This document shows, piece after piece, positions 1 to 6,839 of a stretch of 39,518 nt of DNA. The DNA comes from Myxococcales bacterium (GTDB lineage Bacteria > Myxococcota > B64-G9). The stretch covers positions 1 to 39,518 of the forward strand of contig JAAZNF010000066.1 in NCBI GenBank assembly GCA_012798435.1, written 5' to 3'. Each line of letters starts with the position of its first letter. The first letter of the stretch is position 1. The position numbers and the translations under genes are program-made. The notes beneath the pieces are model-generated. The model worked only from the letters and a program-made list of their open reading frames with translations, ran no database searches and was not told the origin of the DNA.

Positions 1-151
1 CGGCCGGCGCGGACGCGGCTGGGGCCGGGGGTGAGCCGGGGGCCGCGGCGGCCGCTGTTGCGTTCAAGACGGGCGCGGCGGTCGCCGGCGGCGGCGCGGC
101 GGGTGGCGTGGCGGTCGGGGCCGGTGAGCCGGATTTCTTGGGGTCGCTCAT
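1..151 (-). CDS. Partial gene, Pro/Ala-rich N-terminus, probably another ABC transporter component
   Basis: Only the first 50 codons lie in the window; the gene runs off the left edge. It starts with ATG three bases after the stop of the upstream permease gene, with GAGG inside the end of that gene as ribosome site, so it is translated in the same operon. The visible protein begins MSDPKKSGSP and is then almost entirely Pro, Ala, Thr and Ser, a flexible cytoplasmic leader. The permease encoded just upstream also has an SDPK motif followed by a Pro/Ala-rich leader. I infer that this is a second, paralogous permease of the same transporter, or its ATPase; nothing catalytic is visible. Confidence 0.6.
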   Translation of the reverse strand, partial: MSDPKKSGSPAPTATPPAAPPPATAAPVLNATAAAAAPGSPPAPAASAPA

Positions 152-154
152 GGC

Positions 155-1243
155 TCAGCCTCGCCCGTAGCGGTAAGGGAAGAGCTGCTTCTGGCAGAAC
201 CACAGGAAGCGGTCCAGCAAGAAGGCCACCACGGTGAGGAACAGCAAAATGAGGTACACGTGCTCGCGCGGCCCGCGCCGCTGCGCCAGCATGATGAGCT
301 TGCCCACGCCCTTGTCGGCGTCGATGGCCTCGGCCAGGATGATGTAGCCGAAGGCCAGCCCGAACATGAGCCGGATGGTGTTGAAGACGTCCGGCATGGC
401 CAGCGGGATGAGCACCTTGGTCATCACCTGCCGCCGCGAGGCCCCCAGGGTGTAGGCCGTGTCCAGGTAGTCCTTGCCCACGTTGCTCACCGCGCGGGCC
501 GAGTCGAACAGCACGAAAGCCACGCAAGCGATGAAGATGAACCCGACCTTCTGGGCCTCGCCGATACCGAACCACAACAGGGTGAGCGGCACCAGCGCCG
601 AGATGGGCACGTTGCGCCCGAAGATCGAGATGGGCGCAAAGAAGGCGTCGATGCGCTTGAAGGTGCCGCACAGGATGCCGAGCGGCACGCCGATCAGGAT
701 CGCCAGCAGAAAGCCCTCCAGCACCCGCAGTAGGCTCGCCATCAGGTGATCGAGCAGGATGAGCCGGCCGGCGTCGTCCGCCCACAGCGAGGGGAAGGAG
801 CCGAACACCTCGGCCGGAGAGCCCAGGGTGGTGCGCGACACGATGCGCTCCTCCGAGGCCCCGCCCCCGGTGACGAGCTGCCAGGCGAGGAAGATCAGCA
901 GCAGGCACAGCCCGGCCATGAGCGCCTTGCCCCAGATGGTGGGCTCGTCGCGGATGACGAAGAAGTTGCGGAAGAACCCCGCCATCATGTCGAGCAGGCG
1001 CGCAAACGGCCCCGCGGCCGCGGCGGGCGCTCGCGTCCTCTCCTTCTCCTGTTTCTTCTCCTCGGCCTCGAAGGCCGCCAGCGCCGCGGCGGCCTTGTCG
1101 GAGATGGGAGCGGTCGGCCGCGGCGAGAGCGAAGCGGCCGGGTCCGCTCCAACCGGGGCGCCGGTGCCCACGGCCTTCCCCTCGGGAGCCGGAGGGCTCG
1201 GGGACGCCGGATCCTTCGGATCACTGGGAGGGCTCTGACTCAT
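155..1243 (-). CDS. ABC transporter permease, NitT/TauT (SsuC/NrtB-like) family
   Basis: 362 aa. Inner-membrane channel subunit of an importer of the nitrate/sulfonate/taurine class. Residues 1-100 are a Pro/Ala-rich leader with a charged stretch (EEKKQEKERTR), absent from ordinary SsuC. A first membrane helix lies near residues 107-124, then the BPD_transp_1 domain with the cytoplasmic EAA loop at about 259-281 (key residues LGAS and the following IP), which contacts the ATPase. The start was chosen at MSQSPPSD because GAGGAAG precedes it; an in-frame ATG nine codons upstream has no ribosome site. It lies 104 bp after the substrate-binding protein gene and 3 bp before the next gene. Family assignment is firm; the substrate cannot be read from sequence. 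Confidence 0.88.
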   Translation of the reverse strand: MSQSPPSDPKDPASPSPPAPEGKAVGTGAPVGADPAASLSPRPTAPISDKAAAALAAFEAEEKKQEKERTRAPAAAAGPFARLLDMMAGFFRNFFVIRDEPTIWGKALMAGLCLLLIFLAWQLVTGGGASEERIVSRTTLGSPAEVFGSFPSLWADDAGRLILLDHLMASLLRVLEGFLLAILIGVPLGILCGTFKRIDAFFAPISIFGRNVPISALVPLTLLWFGIGEAQKVGFIFIACVAFVLFDSARAVSNVGKDYLDTAYTLGASRRQVMTKVLIPLAMPDVFNTIRLMFGLAFGYIILAEAIDADKGVGKLIMLAQRRGPREHVYLILLFLTVVAFLLDRFLWFCQKQLFPYRYGRG

Positions 1244-1347
1244 GGACTTCCTCGCGTGGCGTACGGCCACAACTCAACATCCCGCATCCGCGCGACCGAT
1301 CGTCTAGCCGCGTCTGGCCGCGCTCGCTCATGACGCGACCGGCGGCC

Positions 1348-3093
1348 TTACTGCACCTCCAGCGGGTACACCTTGATCTCCACCCGGCGGTTGCGCGCGT
1401 GGTTCTGCGGATCTTCCGGGTCGGCCGGCACGTCCCAGGCCATGCCGGTGGCGGAGAACTGGTTGGGCTGCAGCGACTTGAACTTTCGCAACAGCGCCTG
1501 CTTGACCGCGTTGGCGCGGTTATTGGAGAGCTCCTTCACCGCCTCGTAGGGCACCGAGCCCTTCATGGAGGCGTCGGTGTGCCCCTCGATGATGATGCGC
1601 GCCGCCCCGTATTGCCCGGCCATGCGGCCCACCTCCTCCAGCACGAAGGGCACGTTGGGGTCGTACAGCGCCTGGATCTTCTTCTCTCCCTCCTGCTTTT
1701 CGACCTTCATGTCCAGGTCGAAGGAGTTGGGGAAGAAGTGGATCACCACCGTCTTGGTGAGGATCTCGCCGGACTCGGCCTTGATGGCGGTGACGCTCTT
1801 GGGGGTGAAGGTGACGGTGTACTCGTCTCGTTGGTTCGCGTACTTCGGCTCCTTGCCGAGCTTCTGGATGACGGAGTAGTCCATCACCTGGTCGAAGGGG
1901 GTCTTCTCGGTGACCTGGCCGATGCGCTTGTACAGGTAGTAGGCGGTCTCCCAGGTGCGCTCGAAGTTGGCCGGGTTGTTGGCGTCCAGGAAGAAGGCGC
2001 GGTTCTCGGCGTAGTTGGTGCTGTGGGCGTCGCCGAGCATGTTCATGGCCTCGGTGGGCGGAATGCTGTAGCCCTCCGACATGAGCTTGGCCGCCTTCTG
2101 CTTGCCGGCGTCGGTCTTGAGCTCCTCCATGGCGTCGAAGATGCCCCGCACCAGGCCCTCGATGATGTCCGGGCGATCTCCGGCGAAGTCCGCCCGGGCG
2201 AACCACACGTCGGCGATCAGCTTGTTGGCGGTCCCGGTGGAGACGATCAGCTTGTTGCCCTTCATCTCGGAGAGCTTGTAGATGTCCGGCGCCCAGGATA
2301 CGCAGGCGGCGATGGACTTATCGGCGTTGAAGGCCGCCGCGGCCTGGAAGGCGTCCTGGGTGAACTTCCAGTTCACCTCGCCCGGCTGCACCCCGGCGTT
2401 GATGAGGGCGTTGAGCGCGAAGTAGTGCGAGGGGGAGTTCTGCGCCAGCACGATGGTCTTGCCGCGTAGCTGGCCCACGTTCTCGATGCCCCGGCCCACG
2501 ATGCCGTCACCGCCGTTGGACCAGTCCACCTGCTGGAACACCCGCGGCATCACCCGGCTGTCCTTGCGCAGCTCCTCGAGGAACAGCGGGAGCATGTCCA
2601 GGGTGGCCCAGCCGATGTGGATGTTGCCGGTGGCAAACGCGTCGCGCATGGCCACCGGGTCGTCGATCAGGGTGAGCTCCACCTTGAACTTCTTGCCGTT
2701 CGGCGCCACCCACTCCTTGCCCGGCTTCATGCCTTCGTTGGCCAGGAAGATGGGCGCCCAGCCGGCCCACACATTGATGGCGAAGCGCACCGTTTCATTC
2801 TTGAGCGGCTGGTAGTTGCTGGTGCCCTTCACCGGCGGGAGCTTGGCGGCCGGCACGAAGGTGTACTCCTTGACCGTGGTGGGAGCGTTGCTGTCGGGCG
2901 CCTCGGCGCCGCCCTTGCTGTCGCCGCCGCCCTTGATCTTGTTCAGATCGTCGGCGTTGATGTCGCCGCCGCCCTGGCCCCCACCCTTGTCCTGCGGGAA
3001 CAGGATGCCGGCCTTGTAGGCCGCGAAGGCGCCCAGGCCCAACACCACCAGCGCTACCATGATCCAGAATCCGGCTTTCGGCTTGCCACCCAT
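1348..3093 (-). CDS. Membrane-anchored ABC substrate-binding protein fused to an OmpA peptidoglycan-binding domain
   Basis: 581 aa. Residues 9-28 form one hydrophobic helix without a clear cleavage or lipobox site, so the protein is probably tethered to the inner membrane. A Gly/Asp/Lys-rich linker follows to about residue 100. Residues 100-400 resemble NMT1/SsuA/NrtA-type periplasmic binding proteins (FAINVWAGWAP, GNIHIGWATLDMLP, QLRGKTIVLAQNSP). Residues 448-578 are an OmpA C-terminal domain with GHTD at 504-507 and the NNRA and ARNRRVEI motifs that contact diaminopimelate in peptidoglycan. The protein could therefore span from inner membrane to cell wall while presenting a ligand-binding domain. 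AAGGAGG precedes the ATG. It lies 42 bp after the PspA-like gene and upstream of the permease. Fusions of binding proteins to OmpA exist, but ligand and role here are unknown. Confidence 0.85.
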   Translation of the reverse strand: MGGKPKAGFWIMVALVVLGLGAFAAYKAGILFPQDKGGGQGGGDINADDLNKIKGGGDSKGGAEAPDSNAPTTVKEYTFVPAAKLPPVKGTSNYQPLKNETVRFAINVWAGWAPIFLANEGMKPGKEWVAPNGKKFKVELTLIDDPVAMRDAFATGNIHIGWATLDMLPLFLEELRKDSRVMPRVFQQVDWSNGGDGIVGRGIENVGQLRGKTIVLAQNSPSHYFALNALINAGVQPGEVNWKFTQDAFQAAAAFNADKSIAACVSWAPDIYKLSEMKGNKLIVSTGTANKLIADVWFARADFAGDRPDIIEGLVRGIFDAMEELKTDAGKQKAAKLMSEGYSIPPTEAMNMLGDAHSTNYAENRAFFLDANNPANFERTWETAYYLYKRIGQVTEKTPFDQVMDYSVIQKLGKEPKYANQRDEYTVTFTPKSVTAIKAESGEILTKTVVIHFFPNSFDLDMKVEKQEGEKKIQALYDPNVPFVLEEVGRMAGQYGAARIIIEGHTDASMKGSVPYEAVKELSNNRANAVKQALLRKFKSLQPNQFSATGMAWDVPADPEDPQNHARNRRVEIKVYPLEVQ

Positions 3094-3135
3094 GGATCTT
3101 CCTCCTTGGATTGTCTCGCGCGAATGGACCAGCGG

Positions 3136-3906
3136 CTATTGCGTCTGCTTCTGGGTCTCGGGCTTGTCCTTCTGCTCGGTCGCCTTCTCCGGGCCGAGCT
3201 CGGCCAGCGCCGGCTCGATCTTGGCGGTTTCCGGCGCCTTGAGGCCCATCTCCACCTCGAACTTGGCGAGCATGTCCTCGGCCTGGGACTGCTCCAGGGC
3301 CTTCTCGGCCTTGATCCTGTCCAGCCCCTGCTCGGACATGTCGGCGGCCACCCGCACCTTGGCGCGGTTGAGGTCGATCTTCTCCTGGATGAGCTGCTCC
3401 ACCTGCCCGAAGTCGGTGGTCACGTCGAAGTTGAAGGTCTGGCTGAGGCGCGCCAGCTCGGCCTCGGCCTGGGACATCTTGAGGTCGGCCTGGTACTTCT
3501 GGATCTTCTCGCGCACCTTGGCCAGTTGCTTCGTCGCATACTTGATCTTCTCCACGTTGTTCTGGTAGGCCGCCTCGTGCATCGCAAGCTGGGATTGGTT
3601 CTCGGCCAGGTCGTTCTTGGCCTGCTGCAACTCCACCGCCAGTTGACCCGCGGTCTGGCGATCGCCCATCTTGAGGTAGGCCTTGATCTTGCTGGTGAGC
3701 TGCGCGACGCGCTGCTCGCCGGTGGCCACCTGCCGGCCCACCCGCTCCACCAGCGCCCGGTACTGTTCCAGGCCCTCGCGGCCCTCCTTGAGCTGGGCGG
3801 TGGCCTTGTCGTACTCGAGCTGCATGATGGCGATGGGGTCGCGCGACCAGAAGAAGTTGGCGATCTTGTTGAGCTGCGCGCGAACGGCCGTCCAGAATTT
3901 GCCCAT
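3136..3906 (-). CDS. PspA/IM30 (Vipp1) family membrane-stress protein
   Basis: 256 aa. The protein is almost wholly alpha-helical and coiled-coil, beginning MGKFWTAVRAQLNKIANFF, an amphipathic helix like those that bind stressed membranes in PspA/IM30. The body carries the family pattern (IMQLEYDKATAQL, YLKMGDRQTA, NQSQLAMHEAAYQ). The last 50 residues are a Glu/Lys/Gln-rich tail. PspA proteins polymerise on damaged inner membrane to limit proton leakage; in E. coli PspA also inhibits the sigma-54 activator PspF. No pspF, pspB or pspC is present here. The start was chosen at MGKFW because of a strong AAGGAGG; in-frame sequence farther upstream has no ribosome site. It is the first gene of an operon with the binding-protein/OmpA fusion and the permease. 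Confidence 0.85.
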   Translation of the reverse strand: MGKFWTAVRAQLNKIANFFWSRDPIAIMQLEYDKATAQLKEGREGLEQYRALVERVGRQVATGEQRVAQLTSKIKAYLKMGDRQTAGQLAVELQQAKNDLAENQSQLAMHEAAYQNNVEKIKYATKQLAKVREKIQKYQADLKMSQAEAELARLSQTFNFDVTTDFGQVEQLIQEKIDLNRAKVRVAADMSEQGLDRIKAEKALEQSQAEDMLAKFEVEMGLKAPETAKIEPALAELGPEKATEQKDKPETQKQTQ

Positions 3907-4008
3907 GGATCCCTCCTTGTCGCGCCCCGCACGTGCCCGCGCCCACCCGGACTTCAAGCAACCCGTCGGGAGCGAGGCGACTGGCGGAAGCCGATCATCA
4001 GGGGCCTG

Positions 4009-4038
4009 AAGATACCCCAGCCGCGCACGGACGGTCAA
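4009..4038 (-). promoter_or_regulatory. Sigma-70-type promoter of the pspA-ABC operon
   Basis: On the minus strand TTGACC and TATCTT are separated by 18 bp, about 100 bp upstream of the PspA-like start codon. No sigma-54 (GG/GC) element was seen here, unlike classical psp operons. Confidence 0.5.
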
Positions 4039-4090
4039 TCAAAAACAGGGAGGGAGGAGCAGGGAACGCAGGAGGGGCGCCGGGCGTCCG

Positions 4091-5323
4091 CTAGCGGCAG
4101 CGTCCGGTCAGGCAGTGGAGCCCGTTTTCGCAGTCGGCGTCGCAGGCGCAGGCTAGCGGGTCGAAGCAGAACCCGTTCTGGCACACCTCGCCCTCCGGGC
4201 ACTCGCTATCGTCGCAGCAGGCCAGGCGGCACTGCCCGTCCACGCACTGCTCGGGGGCGGGGCAGTCGCTGGTGACGCGGCACTCCGGCGGGATCTCGGT
4301 GGTGTCCTTGCAGATGCCGCAGTCGCAGAACTGACCCGGGCCGCAGGTGTCGTCGCTTCCGCACAGCACGCGGCACAGGGCGTCGACGCACAGCTGGCCC
4401 TCGGGGCAATCGGCGTCGCGCAGGCACTGGGGATCGGGCCGGGGGCGATCGACGCAGGCGAAGTCCTGACAGATCTGCGCCGGCGGGCAGTCGATGTCGC
4501 CGCGGCACAACAGGGCGCAGTGGCCGTCGAGGCACACCTGCGGCACCGGGCACTCGGCGGAGGCCTGGCAGGTGTTCTCGGGCTCCTCCACGCACACGTG
4601 ATCCTGGCACAGGAAACCGTCGGGGCAGTCGGAGTTCATGGCGCACAGCTTCACACAGTTTGCGTCCAGGCACACCAGGTTGGCGGGGCAGTCCGCGGAG
4701 GAGGCGCAGGTGAGCGGCGGCTGGTCCCCGGGCTTGCACACGCCGTGGTCGCAGGTCTCGCCCTCGGCGCAGTCGGCCTGGGAGGCGCAGCCGGCGGGCA
4801 CGCAGGAGCCGCCGCGGCAGGTCTCGCCCGCGGCGCAGTCGGCGTCGGCCTTGCACTGGACGGTGAGGCAGGCGTTGTTCACGCACAACCCCAGCGGTCC
4901 GCAGTCGGCGTCGCTCGTGCACTGCACGCCGACACAGGCGCCGTCCACGCAGATGGCGCGCTCGCCGCAGTCGGCGTTGCTGTGGCAGATCGCTTGCGGC
5001 ACGCAGATCCCGTCAATGCACTGCTCGTTGTCGTAGCAGTACACGCCGTAGCACAGGTCGTAGGTGCAGGTGTTGTTGCGGCACACCTCGCCCGGCCAGC
5101 AGTTGAAGTCGCCTTCGCAGGAGGGGTACACCGTCCAGCAGGAGTAGCAGTCGCACTCGTAGCACAGGTTGCCGTCGCAGTAGTAGTCGTAGCAATCGTC
5201 GTAGCAGGAGTCGTCGTAGCAGTCGTACTGGCACTCGTCATCGAAGCACAGCGGGCACCCCGCCAGCGCGAGCGCACAACCCAGCACGACCGAACAGCCG
5301 AGCATCCATCTCACCTTGGTCAT
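4091..5323 (-). CDS. Cys-rich tandem-repeat lipoprotein
   Basis: 410 aa. A signal peptide ends in the lipobox LAGC (Cys23), so the mature protein should be lipid-anchored and extracytoplasmic. Residues 24-75 are an unusual block of Cys, Asp and Tyr (for example DCYDDSCYDDCYDYYC). The rest holds about 12-13 copies of a 22-30 residue unit with the pattern C-x5-C-x5/6-C-x4-C (DADCPEGQLCVDALC is typical), each likely closed by disulfides. Similar Dickkopf/EGF-like arrays are common on myxobacterial surface proteins, usually in binding or adhesive roles. AAGGAGG precedes the chosen ATG; the in-frame sequence farther upstream is AT-rich non-coding. No enzyme domain is seen. A probable sigma-54 promoter lies about 60 bp upstream. 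Confidence 0.85.
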   Translation of the reverse strand: MTKVRWMLGCSVVLGCALALAGCPLCFDDECQYDCYDDSCYDDCYDYYCDGNLCYECDCYSCWTVYPSCEGDFNCWPGEVCRNNTCTYDLCYGVYCYDNEQCIDGICVPQAICHSNADCGERAICVDGACVGVQCTSDADCGPLGLCVNNACLTVQCKADADCAAGETCRGGSCVPAGCASQADCAEGETCDHGVCKPGDQPPLTCASSADCPANLVCLDANCVKLCAMNSDCPDGFLCQDHVCVEEPENTCQASAECPVPQVCLDGHCALLCRGDIDCPPAQICQDFACVDRPRPDPQCLRDADCPEGQLCVDALCRVLCGSDDTCGPGQFCDCGICKDTTEIPPECRVTSDCPAPEQCVDGQCRLACCDDSECPEGEVCQNGFCFDPLACACDADCENGLHCLTGRCR

Positions 5324-5381
5324 GACATCCTCCTTGTGGGTTCGAATAAATCGAATCGCTTTCATGTTCGCAGAAAGGCTA

Positions 5382-5397
5382 TGCAGCTTGCGTGCCA
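5382..5397 (-). promoter_or_regulatory. Probable sigma-54 (-24/-12) promoter of the Cys-rich lipoprotein gene
   Basis: The minus strand reads TGGCACG-CAAG-CTGCA, matching the RpoN consensus TGGCACG-N4-TTGCA at every fixed position but one (C for the first T), with the GG and GC doublets 12 bp apart as required. The predicted start lies about 48 nt before the ATG. The upstream DNA is AT-rich, suitable for bending by an activator complex. No activator gene is adjacent. Confidence 0.6.
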
Positions 5398-5526
5398 TGA
5401 AAAATTGCAAGATAAAAATCATATTTTTCAAGCAGTTGTAGCTGTGGCGCGGATCACCGGCTTCCGTATCCTCCGGTCTGGAAAAGAAAAATCGCGACAC
5501 GCCGATCCGACCGGCAAGGATTATTT

Positions 5527-5554
5527 TTGACGAAAACCGGTTTTTGCCTACAAT
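5527..5554 (+). promoter_or_regulatory. Sigma-70-type promoter with palindromic spacer
   Basis: TTGACG and TACAAT are spaced by 16 bp. The spacer begins with the perfect 12-bp palindrome AAAACCGGTTTT (5533-5544). A second inverted repeat, TCGGTT-N7-AACCGA (5559-5577), covers the predicted transcription start. Both share an AACCG half-site, suggesting a repressor operator. It drives the PH-like gene on the plus strand. Confidence 0.5.
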
Positions 5555-5627
5555 ATCAATCGGTTCTCGAAAAACCGAAGCTTAGGCGCCCGGTCGGAAT
5601 GTGGCATCGATTCACAGGGCGTTCCAG

Positions 5628-6131
5628 ATGGGAACACAGATGATTCCAGATTCGAACGAAAAAACCACCTCTCCCGGCCCGCTCGTGGACGTCCCGCGCA
5701 TCGGCTGGCTGCTGTGGCTGGTGCTCTTCTGCTTCCTCATCCCGCCGGCGGTGGTGGCCCTGATCGGCAGCCGCCTGGGGGGGATCCCGCACCAGAACCT
5801 GTATGTCATCCTGCTCGGCCTGCCCATCCCGCTCGGGGTGCTTTCGCTCCCGCGCCGCTACGTCCTCGACGAGGAGGAGTTCCGCATCGAGGGGCTCTTC
5901 TACAAGGTGCGGGTGCCCCGCGCGCAGATCCGGGGGCTTACGCGCGTGACGGCGGCGGTGGCCCTGCTGCACCCGGCGTCGATGTTCTGCTCCGACCCCT
6001 CGGCCGCCTACCGCTTGGAGCGGCGGGGCCGGCGCGGCCTCATCGTGTCGTTCAAGGATCCCCGTCCCTTCTTGGATGCGCTCACGCCCCAAAAAGATCC
6101 GCCGTCGGCCCCCCCGGCCGAGACCCATTGA
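5628..6131 (+). CDS. Small membrane protein with a bacterial PH-like domain
   Basis: 167 aa from the chosen ATG. A short polar N-terminus is followed by two hydrophobic helices (WLLWLVLFCFLIPPAVVAL and LYVILLGLPIPLGVLSL), then a soluble beta-rich segment of about 80 residues (YVLDEEEFRIEGLFYKV, RAQIRGLTRV, LIVSFKDPRPFLDAL) with the look of the bacterial PH domains that follow paired helices. Such proteins are usually of unknown function and sit in the inner membrane with the PH fold in the cytoplasm. The start is uncertain: GTG at 5601 and ATG at 5640 are alternatives; AGGG lies 8 nt before the ATG at 5628. The gene converges on the next one, with 6 bp between the stops. Confidence 0.65.
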   Translation: MGTQMIPDSNEKTTSPGPLVDVPRIGWLLWLVLFCFLIPPAVVALIGSRLGGIPHQNLYVILLGLPIPLGVLSLPRRYVLDEEEFRIEGLFYKVRVPRAQIRGLTRVTAAVALLHPASMFCSDPSAAYRLERRGRRGLIVSFKDPRPFLDALTPQKDPPSAPPAETH

Positions 6132-6137
6132 CGTCCG

Positions 6138-6833
6138 TCACTCGGGCAGGTTGAACTTCGCGTCATCGATCGGCGCGACCGCGTCCACCGCGGTGATCTC
6201 GCAGCGCTCGAGGTTGACGCCGTCGCGGTTGACCTCGATCACGGCCGGCACCCAGTCGCCGGTCTGGCGCGAGCCCCAGTTGATCCACAGGATCTCGACG
6301 AGCGCCTTGTCCTCCAGCAGCATCAGGCGCAGCGGCAGGTAGTTGTCCTTGTCCAGCCAGAACTGCGGCCGGTCCCGCTCCCACTCCTTGGCCCCCAGCA
6401 CCACCGCCACCCGCCCGTGGAAGCGGGCCAGGGTGTCGCGGCGCAGATCGACCTTGAGCGACTCGGCCAGCTTTTGGTAGCGGCTGGCCGCGGCCCGCCC
6501 CTCGACCAAAAACAGGAAGGGGTAGTAGCGCCAGGCCGGGGCGCGCTGTACCGCCTTGCCGGCGGCCTTGTGCGCGCACTTCTCGTGCACGCACACCAGG
6601 TACTCGTCGGGACCGGATTCGCGCCGGACCATGCCGGGCGTCTTGAGCAGCCAGCGCTCCTCGTGGGCCGGCCCCTCGCTCTGGCGGCAGGTGGCGCTCA
6701 CGCTGAGCCGGGTCATGCCCATCTTGGCGCGCCGGTCGGCCATCTTCTCGAACCAGAACGCCGCCGGCGGGATGTAGGCCAGCGCCGGGAGCGCGACCAG
6801 GCACAGCCCGAGGATGATTCGGCCCGCCCGCAT
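6138..6833 (-). CDS. Secreted protein of unknown function, possibly LolA-like
   Basis: 231 aa. It starts with a signal peptide (MRAGRIILGLCLVALPALA, then YIPP). The body has short beta-strand-like stretches, among them RLSVSATC, ARFHGRVAVVLGAKE, FWLDKDNYLPLRLML and WVPAVIEVN. The order of a strand, a turn with W-x-D-K/x-x-x-L-P-L-R and another strand recalls the half-barrel of LolA/MucB-type periplasmic lipid-binding proteins, but the match is weak and only a fold-level suggestion. Two cysteines (LVCVHEKC) are near the middle. The start lies 6 bp after the pepD stop and has only a poor ribosome site, so translation is probably coupled to pepD. It is the last gene of the lipoprotein-pepD operon. 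Confidence 0.65.
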   Translation of the reverse strand: MRAGRIILGLCLVALPALAYIPPAAFWFEKMADRRAKMGMTRLSVSATCRQSEGPAHEERWLLKTPGMVRRESGPDEYLVCVHEKCAHKAAGKAVQRAPAWRYYPFLFLVEGRAAASRYQKLAESLKVDLRRDTLARFHGRVAVVLGAKEWERDRPQFWLDKDNYLPLRLMLLEDKALVEILWINWGSRQTGDWVPAVIEVNRDGVNLERCEITAVDAVAPIDDAKFNLPE

Positions 6834-6839
6834 GCCCGC

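Noticed and set aside
1330-2469. Long open frame on the plus strand, antisense to the binding-protein gene
   Set aside because: It has no ribosome site and its His/Leu/Val/Gly-rich composition is that of an antisense shadow in GC-rich DNA. The minus-strand protein has clear family motifs.
4200-5000. Nucleotide repeats that could be a CRISPR or satellite
   Set aside because: They are coding repeats of a Cys-rich protein with conserved amino-acid pattern and varied codons.
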